Below are positions 58,085 through 64,000 of a DNA stretch of 64,000 bases, in pieces. The stretch is taken from positions 88,122 to 152,121 of the forward strand of contig NZ_NFIT01000006.1 in the NCBI RefSeq assembly GCF_002159495.1, written 5' to 3'. Each line of letters opens with the position of its first letter. The first letter of the stretch is position 1. The notes below the pieces were generated by a model, which saw only the letters and a list, made by a program, of their open reading frames with translations, was not told the DNA's origin and did not search any database. A program made the position numbers and the translations under genes. The DNA comes from Olsenella sp. An293 (lineage in GTDB: Bacteria > Actinomycetota > Coriobacteriia > Coriobacteriales > Atopobiaceae).

Positions 58085-59956
58085 TCACGCGCGGCCGGAG
58101 AGGACGCTCACGACCCAGTCCACGTCGTCGGTCGTCTTCATCTTCTCGAGCACCGCCTCGTCCTCGAGGATTCGGCAGATGTTGGCGAGGACCTCGAGGT
58201 GTTCCTCTCCCCTGCCGGCGATGCCGAAGACGAGCTGGGCGCGCTCGTCGCCCCAGGGGACGCCCTCGGGGTACTGCTGCAGCACCACGCCGGTCCGCTC
58301 GACGGCGTCCTTGGCCTCGTTGGTGCCGTGCGGGATGGCGATGCCCATGCCGATGTAGACGCTCGTGAGGCGGTCGCGCTCGACCATGGCGTCGACGTAG
58401 GGCCGCTCGACGCAGCCGCGCTCGACGAGCAGGGCGCCGGAGGCGCGGATGCAGCTCTCGCGGTCGACGGGGGCCAGGCCCAGCTGGACGTCGGCGGCGG
58501 TGATGGCGAGGCTCGGGCGGTCGTCGGCCTCGGCCTGCTGGGCGGGCGCCGGGGCGGGCGTGGTCTCCATGAGCTCGGAGGCGTGGGAGATCTGCGTGAG
58601 CGCCTTGTAGAGCGCGTCGAGCGCCGGGTCGTCGAGGAAGTTGTCGATGGTCACGATCTGGGCCTGCGGGGCGCTCTTGCGGGCGCGCTCCGAGAGCACC
58701 CGCTGGCAGACGACGATGCTCGCGTCCCCGGGGACGGTGTCGACGCTCGAGTGCTCGACGGTGAGGTCGGGGCGCTCCGCCTTGACGCGGTTGCGGAAGC
58801 GGGTGGCGCCCATGGCGGAGGAGCCCATGCCGGCGTCGCAGGCAAAGACGATCTTGCCGCCCTGGGTGTCGGAGATGACGGCCGCCTCGGCGGAGCCCTT
58901 CATCTCGCGCATCTGTTGGCTCGCCTGGTCGAGGTCGGCCACGGCCATCGAGCGCACGAGCGGCACGGCGATGGCAAAGGAGACGCCCGCGGCGATGGCC
59001 ACGCCGGCGAGATTCACGAGCAGCAGGTCGGAGGGCGTCATCGAGAGGAACGCGATGATCGAGCCCGGGGAGGCGGCGGAGGTGAGGCCGGCGCCGGTGA
59101 AGCTGTACCACGCGATGGCGCACATGTTGCCCACGATCGGCGCGACGATGACCTTGGGATTCATGAGCACGTACGGGAAGTAGATCTCGTGGATGCCACC
59201 AAAGAAGTGGATGATCACCGCGCCCGGGGCGGACTGACGGGTCTTCGCGTCCTTGCAGAAGAAGCAGTACGCGAGAAGGACGCCGAGGCCCGGGCCGGGG
59301 TTGGCCTCGAGCATGTACATGATGGAGCGCCCCGTGGCCTCGGCCTGCGCGATGCCGATGGGCGTGAAGATGCCGTGGTTGATGGCGTTGTTGAGGAAGA
59401 GCACCTTGGCGGGCTCGATGAAGATGGCGAGCAGCGGCATGAGGCCGTACTGCATGAGGATCTGCACGCCGCCCATGAGCACGGCGAGGATGGTGGTCAT
59501 GATCGGGCCGATGGCGATGTAGCCGAGCATCGCGAGCAGCATGCCGATGATGCCCACCGAGAAGTTGTCGATCAGCATCTCGAAGCCCGCGGGCGTGCGG
59601 CCCTCCATGAACCGGTCGAACAACTTGACGACCCAGCCGGCGAACGGGCCCATGACCATGGCGCCCATGAGCATGGTGGTGTCGGGGGCTCCCGCGATGC
59701 AGCCGATGACGGCGATGGCGCCGGCGATGCGACCGCGGTCGCCGCCGGTGAGGTATCCGCCCTGGGCGGCGATGAGCACGGGGATGAGATAGCTGAGCAT
59801 GGGCGTGGCGATGCTCGCGAACTGCTCGTTGGGCAGCCAGCCCGTCGGGATGAACAGGGCGGTCAGAAAGCCCCAGGCGATGAAGGCGCCGATGTTGGGC
59901 ATGACCATGCCGCTGAGGAACTTGCCGAACTTAGAGAGACCTTCTCTGATCGACAT
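58085..59956 (-). CDS. mtlA: Mannitol-specific PTS EIICBA component
   Basis: 623 residues in the order C-B-A of MtlA. EIIC (1 to about 340): FLSGMVMPNIGAFIAWGFLTALFIPTGWLPNEQ, IEPAKVLFLNNAINHGIF, IHFFGGIHEIYFPYVLMNP with the conserved GIHE. EIIB (about 365-460): FACDAGMGSSAMG, phosphocysteine about Cys373. An Ala/Pro/Gln linker, then EIIA (about 480-623): phosphohistidine in GMGIAIPHGTNEAK (about His543). Imports mannitol as mannitol 1-phosphate using phosphate from HPr. Divergent from fruK across an AT-rich operator region. Confidence 0.96.
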   Translation of the reverse strand: MSIREGLSKFGKFLSGMVMPNIGAFIAWGFLTALFIPTGWLPNEQFASIATPMLSYLIPVLIAAQGGYLTGGDRGRIAGAIAVIGCIAGAPDTTMLMGAMVMGPFAGWVVKLFDRFMEGRTPAGFEMLIDNFSVGIIGMLLAMLGYIAIGPIMTTILAVLMGGVQILMQYGLMPLLAIFIEPAKVLFLNNAINHGIFTPIGIAQAEATGRSIMYMLEANPGPGLGVLLAYCFFCKDAKTRQSAPGAVIIHFFGGIHEIYFPYVLMNPKVIVAPIVGNMCAIAWYSFTGAGLTSAASPGSIIAFLSMTPSDLLLVNLAGVAIAAGVSFAIAVPLVRSMAVADLDQASQQMREMKGSAEAAVISDTQGGKIVFACDAGMGSSAMGATRFRNRVKAERPDLTVEHSSVDTVPGDASIVVCQRVLSERARKSAPQAQIVTIDNFLDDPALDALYKALTQISHASELMETTPAPAPAQQAEADDRPSLAITAADVQLGLAPVDRESCIRASGALLVERGCVERPYVDAMVERDRLTSVYIGMGIAIPHGTNEAKDAVERTGVVLQQYPEGVPWGDERAQLVFGIAGRGEEHLEVLANICRILEDEAVLEKMKTTDDVDWVVSVLSGRA

Positions 59957-60021
59957 CGGTCCCTCCTTCCTAAGACCCGTCGCAACGGGTCGACGCGTTG
60001 AACAGGATGGGCTGCGCCCGT

Positions 60022-60068
60022 GACTTTTGTTTCAACGGTTGTCATTCTAAGGTTTTGTTTCGATAGTT
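60022..60068 (-). promoter_or_regulatory. Operator pair upstream of mtlA
   Basis: Two copies of TTTTGTTTCRA-Y-RGTT, at 60022-60040 and 60051-60068, start 28 bases apart in the mtlA leader. A -10-like TAGAAT (minus strand, 60049-60044) lies between them. A third copy sits at the fruK start site. The regulator gene is not in the window; DeoR-family repressors often bind such TTTC-rich repeats (family knowledge). Confidence 0.6.
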
Positions 60069-60148
60069 CTTCTCGGTTTCTTGAATTGCCGTTAAACGGC
60101 ATATTTTAGGGTGTGAACGGTGTGGTTTCTGCCATTTTTCCTTTTGTA

Positions 60149-60176
60149 TTGACAGCTCAAGTATTGTCGTTATGAT
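60149..60176 (+). promoter_or_regulatory. Promoter of fruK and the MDR dehydrogenase gene
   Basis: TTGACA (60149-60154), a 16-base spacer and TATGAT (60171-60176): the best complete sigma-70-type promoter in the window. The predicted start falls at about 60183, directly against the operator copy at 60184-60202. Confidence 0.75.
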
Positions 60177-60183
60177 GACTCTT

Positions 60184-60202
60184 GACTTTTGTTTCGACAG
60201 TT
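60184..60202 (+). promoter_or_regulatory. Operator copy at the fruK start site
   Basis: GACTTTTGTTTCGACAGTT, third copy of the repeat found at 60022 and 60051. Its place at +1 to +20 is typical of a repressor site. Confidence 0.6.
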
Positions 60203-60235
60203 TTAGCGAGAAGGACAGAAGAAAGGAGCAACCCG

Positions 60236-61165
60236 ATGATCTACACCGTCACGCTGAACCCGGCGCTCGACAAGACGGCGCGGGTCCCGGACTTCACCCT
60301 CGACGAAGTCAACCGCATCACGGAGCTTCGCGTGGACCCGGGCGGCAAGGGCATCAACGTATCGAAGGTGATCGCGAAGCTCGGCGGGACGAGCCGCGCC
60401 GTCGCGCTACTGGGAGGGTCGGTCGGCGAGAAGATCTCCTCGATGCTCGCCGAGGCCGGAATCGACGTGTGGGCCTTCGAGGCAAACGGGGAGACCCGCA
60501 CCAACCTCAAGGTCGTCGACGAGAAGCTCGGTACCTACACCGACATCAACGAGCCGGGCCCCGAGGCCACCGTGTCGCAGCTCGACGCGATGCTCGGGGG
60601 GCTCGCCCAGGGCCTCATGTCCGGCGACATCGTCGTGCTCTCGGGAAGCCTTCCCAAGGGCGCCCCGGTCGCGACCTACGCCGCCTGGGGCCGCGCCTGC
60701 GCCAAGGCGGGCGCGAAGGTCTTCCTCGACGCCGACGGCGACGCGCTCACCCGCGGGCTCGACGCGTCGCCCTTCCTCGTGAAGCCCAACGAAGCCGAGC
60801 TCGAGCGCCTCTGCGGCAAGAAGCTCCACGACGAGCGGGAGGTGGCCGTCGTGGCGAGAAAGCTCGTGGACGCCGGGGTGTCCCGCGTGGTCGTCTCCAT
60901 GGGTGGCCGGGGCGCCGTGCTCGTGGAGGGCGAGCGCGTCCTTCTCGCCCGCTCTCCCAAGGTGCGCGTGGGATCGACGGTCGGCGCCGGGGACTCCGTG
61001 GTCGCCGCCCTCGCCTTTGCCGAGGAGCGCAGCATGGGGCTCGACGAGACCGCGCGCCTGGCGATGGCCACCGGCGCCGCCAATGTCATGCAGTCCGGCA
61101 CGCAGGCCGCCGAGCGAGAGCTCGTGGACTCGCTTCTCGACAAGGTCTCGCTCGAGGAGCTCTAG
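60236..61165 (+). CDS. fruK: 1-phosphofructokinase-like PfkB kinase
   Basis: 309 residues. Starts MIYTVTLNPALDKTARVPDF (FruK/LacC pattern), RVDPGGKGINVSKVI, ASPFLVKPNEAELE, and ends with the ATP/anion-hole motif VGSTVGAGDSVVAALAFA with catalytic Asp. FruK and tagatose-6-phosphate kinase (LacC) are hard to separate by eye. ATG at 60236 has AAAGGAG six to seven bases upstream. Its presence beside a mannitol PTS implies a fructose-1-phosphate- or tagatose-type intermediate, or a broader hexitol/ketose locus. Confidence 0.9.
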   Translation: MIYTVTLNPALDKTARVPDFTLDEVNRITELRVDPGGKGINVSKVIAKLGGTSRAVALLGGSVGEKISSMLAEAGIDVWAFEANGETRTNLKVVDEKLGTYTDINEPGPEATVSQLDAMLGGLAQGLMSGDIVVLSGSLPKGAPVATYAAWGRACAKAGAKVFLDADGDALTRGLDASPFLVKPNEAELERLCGKKLHDEREVAVVARKLVDAGVSRVVVSMGGRGAVLVEGERVLLARSPKVRVGSTVGAGDSVVAALAFAEERSMGLDETARLAMATGAANVMQSGTQAAERELVDSLLDKVSLEEL

Positions 61166-61176
61166 GGCACCGCAGG

Positions 61177-61205
61177 TTGACAAAAGAACCTGACGACATT
61201 GTCAA
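61177..61205. promoter_or_regulatory. 29-bp operator-like repeat before the MDR dehydrogenase gene
   Basis: TTGACAA-aag-AACCTGACG-aCA-t-TGTCAA, same length and spacing as the pair at 50290-50348. It lies 20 bases upstream of the dehydrogenase ATG, between fruK and that gene, so it could gate expression of the second gene alone. Confidence 0.7.
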
Positions 61206-61225
61206 CATCACAGAGAGGAACCATC

Positions 61226-62491
61226 ATGAAGGCAAAGGCAGTGCGTCTCCACGCGGCTAACGACCTGCGTCTGGAGGAGTTCGAGCTTCCCGCGATCAAG
61301 GACGACGAGGTGCTCGTGAAGGTCGTCTCCGACAGCATCTGCATGTCCACGTACAAGTGCGCCACGCTCGGCGTCGACCACAAGCGCGTGCACGAGGACG
61401 TGGCCGTACACCCCGCCATCATGGGCCACGAGTTTGCCGGCGACATCGTGGAGGTGGGCGCCAAGTGGGCCGACCGCTTCAAGCCCGGCATGAAGTTCAC
61501 CATCCAGCCCGCCCTCAACTACAAGGGCACCATGTGGAGCCCGGGCTACTCCTACGAGTTCTGCGGCGGCGACGCCACCTACTGCATCCTGCCGGCCGAG
61601 GTCATGGAGTGCGACTGCCTGCTCGAGTACACCGGCGAGGCGTACTACCAGGCGTCGCTCGCCGAGCCCATGAGCTGCTCGATCGGCGCCTTCCACGCCG
61701 CCTACCACACGCAGATGGGCGTCTACACCCACGAGATGGGCATCCGCGAGGGCGGCAAGCTCGCCATCGTGGCCGGCGCGGGCCCCATGGGCCTGGGGGC
61801 GCTCACCTACGCCCTGCACTGCGACCGTCGCCCGGCGCTGGTGTGCGTGGCCGACATCAACCAGGAGCGCCTGGACCGCGCCGCGGAGCTCTTCCCGCCC
61901 GAGGAGGTCAAGGCCGAGACGGGCATCGACCTCGTCTTCATCAACAACGGCGCCTACGAGGACCAGGTGGCGGCGCTGCGCGAGGTCTCTGGCGGCACCG
62001 GCTTTGACGACGTGCTCTGCTACGCCCCGGTCGCCCCGGTGGTCACGCTCTCCGACGCGATCCTGGGCCGCGACGGCTGCCTTAACTTCTTTGCCGGCCC
62101 CACCGACAAGAACTTCTCGGCGAAGATGAACTTCTACGAGGTGCACTACGGCTCCCACCACGTGATGGGCACCACGGGCGGCAACACCGACGACATGGTC
62201 GAGTCGCTCGAGCTCACGGCTGCCGACCGCATTGACCCCTCCGTCATGGTCACCCACGTGGGAGGCCTCGACGCGGCCGCCCAGACCACGCTCGAGCTGC
62301 CCAAGATCCCGGGCGGCAAGAAGCTCATCTACACGCATGTGAGCATGCCGCTCACGGCGCTCGAGGACCTGCGCGCCAAGGCCGACGAGGACGAGCGCTA
62401 CGCCGGCCTCGCCGACATCGTCGAGGCCAACCGCGGACTCTGGTGCCCGGCCGCCGAGCGCTACCTGCTCGAGCACTGGACCGAGGCCTAG
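61226..62491 (+). CDS. Zinc-dependent MDR dehydrogenase, L-sorbose-1-phosphate reductase-like
   Basis: 421 residues. Medium-chain dehydrogenase/reductase with N-terminal GroES fold (DSICMSTYK catalytic-zinc Cys, MGHEFAGDIVEVG) and nucleotide fold LAIVAGAGPMGLGALTYALHCD. Length and pattern are closest to SorE-type sugar-phosphate reductases. With mtlA nearby and no mtlD-type gene present, it is a candidate for oxidising mannitol 1-phosphate or another hexitol phosphate (inference). ATG at 61226 has GAGAGGA upstream. A GGGCGC/GCGCCC hairpin follows the stop, but the IS starts 12 bases after it where a U-tract might have been. Confidence 0.85.
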   Translation: MKAKAVRLHAANDLRLEEFELPAIKDDEVLVKVVSDSICMSTYKCATLGVDHKRVHEDVAVHPAIMGHEFAGDIVEVGAKWADRFKPGMKFTIQPALNYKGTMWSPGYSYEFCGGDATYCILPAEVMECDCLLEYTGEAYYQASLAEPMSCSIGAFHAAYHTQMGVYTHEMGIREGGKLAIVAGAGPMGLGALTYALHCDRRPALVCVADINQERLDRAAELFPPEEVKAETGIDLVFINNGAYEDQVAALREVSGGTGFDDVLCYAPVAPVVTLSDAILGRDGCLNFFAGPTDKNFSAKMNFYEVHYGSHHVMGTTGGNTDDMVESLELTAADRIDPSVMVTHVGGLDAAAQTTLELPKIPGGKKLIYTHVSMPLTALEDLRAKADEDERYAGLADIVEANRGLWCPAAERYLLEHWTEA

Positions 62492-62544
62492 GCCATTAGA
62501 GCCCCCTGGGCGCACGGCAGGCGCCCCCGGACGTCGCTGAACTG

Positions 62545-62577
62545 CCTCCCATTTCTTGGACAACGAGAAATGGGAGG
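62545..62577 (+). promoter_or_regulatory. Hairpin sequestering the orfA ribosome site
   Basis: CCTCCCATTTCT (62545-62556) pairs perfectly with AGAAATGGGAGG (62566-62577) around a 9-base loop. The right arm contains GGGAGG, the ribosome site of orfA (ATG 62584). The left arm is part of the terminal inverted repeat. Transcripts entering from outside the IS would fold and hide the site, limiting transposase made by read-through. Confidence 0.75.
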
Positions 62578-62583
62578 TTTTTC

Positions 62584-63099
62584 ATGGCGCAGGACATGAG
62601 GGTCAAATACGATGTTGCCCTGAGAAGGAAGGCTGCCGACCTCTTCGGCAGGGGGCTCGGCTACCGTGCCGTGTCGACCGAGCTCGAGATACCCAGGAGG
62701 ACGGCGAAGGGGTGGCAGCGCAGGTTCCGCGCCACCGGAGCGGAGGGGTTGCTCGACGTGGGCGGCTCGCAGTACAGATACAGCTTCGAGACGAAGCTGG
62801 CCGCCGCGAGGGCGGTGGTCGAGGAGGGGGCCACGAGGTCCGAGGCGATGGCGCGCTTCGGGGTCAGGTCCGAGGCGCCGATCTCGAAGTGGGTGAAGTC
62901 CTACCGGGAGGGCGGCGAGGAGGCGCTCCGGCCGAAGCCGAAGGGCAGGCCCAGGGGGTCGGGCTCGAGGGCGGCGCCGATGACGCGCGAGCAGGAGCTC
63001 GAGCGCGAGGTCAGGCGGCTCGAGGCCGAGGTGGCGTACCTAAAAAAATCGATAGCCCTGAAGGCGGAGCTTCGCTCCCGAGCCGGGAGAAGGCCCTAG
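62584..63099 (+). CDS. IS3-family OrfA (helix-turn-helix)
   Basis: 171 residues. Two HTH units in the IS150 style: ALRRKAADLFGRGLGYRAVSTELEIPRRTAKGWQRRF and TKLAAARAVVEEGATRSEAMARFGVRSEAPISKWVKSY. A C-terminal leucine-zipper-like helix (EQELEREVRRLEAEVAYLKKS) spans the frameshift site. Binds the IS ends; alone it usually limits transposition. Confidence 0.92.
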   Translation: MAQDMRVKYDVALRRKAADLFGRGLGYRAVSTELEIPRRTAKGWQRRFRATGAEGLLDVGGSQYRYSFETKLAAARAVVEEGATRSEAMARFGVRSEAPISKWVKSYREGGEEALRPKPKGRPRGSGSRAAPMTREQELEREVRRLEAEVAYLKKSIALKAELRSRAGRRP

Positions 63100-63959
63100 C
63101 GGTCGCCGAGCTTTCAGGGCTGGGCCACGGCCTCGACGACCTGCTGCGCGCCGCCGGGCTCGCCAGGTCCACCTACTACTACGCGCTCGCTCACCCGAAG
63201 AAGCCGACCAGGCCGGAGCTCCGGCCGCGGGTCGCCGAGATCTTCGGCAGGCTCCCCAACGGCGTGGGCCACCGGCAGATAGCGATGGAGCTGAGGGCGG
63301 TCGACGGCGAGCGGATAGCGGACAAGACGGTGCTCAAGATGATGCGCGAGATGGGGCTGCGCTGCGGGATCAGGCGCGAGACCGACTACCACAGGTACAG
63401 CTCGTACAAGGGGGAGGTCGGCGAGACCTTCGAGAACGTGCTCGGCCGGGACTTCGCCGCCGACGGCCCCTGGCAGAAGATGGGCACCGACGTCACCGAG
63501 TTCAAGCTCTCCTTCGGCAAGGCCTACCTCGCCCCGGTCTACGACTTCGGCAGCAAGGAGATCGTGGCGCACTCGATCTCGGAGCGCCCCGACCTCGCCC
63601 AGCAGGAGGAGATGCTCGCCATGCTCGTGGCGGCAAAGCCCGAGGGGACGGCACCGGTCCTGCACTCGGACATGGGGTGGCAGTACCAGCACGCGACGTA
63701 CGTCGAGGCCCTCGCGGAGAACGGCTTCGTGCAGAGCATGTCGCGCAAGGGCAACTGCATCGACAACGGCGCGACCGAGCAGGTCTTCGGACACATCAAG
63801 GACGAGTTCTTCCGCGGTCGCGACTGGGGGACGTTCGAGGAGTTCAAGCGCGACCTCGAGGCCTACATTCACCACTGGAACAATACGAGGCGGCAGGTCA
63901 AGCTGAAGGGCCTGACCCCGGTCGAGTTCCGGGAGCAGGCCCTTCGGGAGGCCGCCTAG
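63042..63959 (+). CDS. IS3-family OrfB transposase domain, reached by -1 frameshift
   Basis: About 305 residues read after slippage on A-AAA-AAA (63042-63048). HTH_21-like lead (GLARSTYYYALAHPKKPTRPELRPRVAEIF, GHRQIAMEL) and the rve integrase core with catalytic Asp in GTDVTEF, Asp in LHSDMGWQYQ and Glu in CIDNGATEQVFGHIKDEFF, spaced as DD(35)E. The frame is open and undamaged, so the fused OrfAB transposase should be active. There is no good independent start for OrfB. Confidence 0.9.
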   Translation, partial: KKIDSPEGGASLPSREKALAVAELSGLGHGLDDLLRAAGLARSTYYYALAHPKKPTRPELRPRVAEIFGRLPNGVGHRQIAMELRAVDGERIADKTVLKMMREMGLRCGIRRETDYHRYSSYKGEVGETFENVLGRDFAADGPWQKMGTDVTEFKLSFGKAYLAPVYDFGSKEIVAHSISERPDLAQQEEMLAMLVAAKPEGTAPVLHSDMGWQYQHATYVEALAENGFVQSMSRKGNCIDNGATEQVFGHIKDEFFRGRDWGTFEEFKRDLEAYIHHWNNTRRQVKLKGLTPVEFREQALREAA

Positions 63960-64000
63960 CGGTTATGATTTAGCGCGTCCAAGTTCTGGGGCGCAGTTCA

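Larger units (their letters stand above)
62538..64000 (+). mobile_element. IS3-family element, IS150-like, complete to the last base of the window
   Basis: Inverted ends TGAACTGC-CT-CCCA-TTT-CTTGGAC (62538-62561) and, reversed, TGAACTGC-GC-CCCA-GAA-CTTGGAC (ending at 64000) agree at all but about five of 24 positions and begin TG, as IS3 elements do. Length 1463 bases. It encodes OrfA (two HTH segments) and OrfB (DDE integrase) joined by a -1 frameshift at an A7 run. Target duplication cannot be checked because the right flank lies outside. Confidence 0.9.

Noticed and set aside
58058..60001. Long plus-strand frame opposite mtlA
   Set aside because: His/Asp/Gly-rich antisense shadow without ribosome site or domain.

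Overview
The window is a GC-rich (about two thirds GC), gene-dense bacterial chromosome segment. It looks like an anaerobic, fermentative actinobacterium of the class Coriobacteriia, probably Atopobiaceae (Olsenella and relatives). This is an inference from several signs: strong C/G third positions, acetate (Pta, AckA) and ethanol (AdhE) fermentation genes, an ATP-type PEP carboxykinase, a membrane-anchored LuxR-type regulator, a mannitol PTS and many GTG starts. There is no prophage and no CRISPR array. One IS3-family element fills the right edge.

Layout. 1-7.1 kb (minus strand): a TPR protein cut by the window edge, a cyclophilin, and an overlapping group of a P-type cation ATPase, aconitase and a zinc-ribbon membrane protein. 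7.3 kb: tRNA-Arg(CCG). 7.5-16.9 kb (plus): a complete shikimate, phenylalanine and tyrosine cluster, aroF-tyrA-aroB-aroA-aroC, a pair of foldback elements, then pheA, an AroE-AroK fusion and a PTS EIIB-AroQ fusion. All seven shikimate steps and both prephenate branches are here. 17-32 kb: a small membrane protein, a membrane protein with two LuxR-type domains, 5-formyl-THF cyclo-ligase, trpS, argF, ppk1-rlmD, a ferredoxin, maf and a P1-family peptidase, a glycosyltransferase, UDP-galactopyranose mutase and pta. 32.4-34.1 kb: a degraded accessory patch with a frameshifted lipoprotein and a VapBC pair whose toxin is frameshifted. 34-43 kb: pckA, an aldose epimerase, a GNAT enzyme, a polar amino-acid ABC transporter operon ending in a C26 amidohydrolase, and ackA. 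43-54 kb: HIT, xseB, xseA, a zinc metallopeptidase, rnd, a lipid kinase, azlCD with a Gfo/Idh/MocA oxidoreductase, an acyl-ACP thioesterase, mutT, thyA and folA. 54-62.5 kb: an APH-like kinase, adhE, mtlA, a divergent 1-phosphofructokinase and an MDR dehydrogenase. 62.5-64 kb: an IS150-like element whose right end is the last base of the window.

The most unusual content lies in two places. First is the fusion of an intact-looking PTS EIIB phosphocysteine domain to type II dehydroquinase, which could tie sugar-phosphorylation state to the shikimate pathway. Second is a dense population of intergenic foldback elements. Group A/B elements have a conserved interior (GCGA-K-TTC opposite TGAGC) held between stems whose sequence varies. 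Group C elements are nested copies of GAGGGTATGTACACC. Group D elements are GGGGAC-GTCCCC palindromes, including a perfect 52-bp inverted repeat over the rlmD stop codon. The 10-mer GTTCTTCTCG recurs across the window and inside several of these elements. Two 29-bp operator-like designs (TTGACA...TGTCAA and TTTTGTTTCRA) mark likely regulons.
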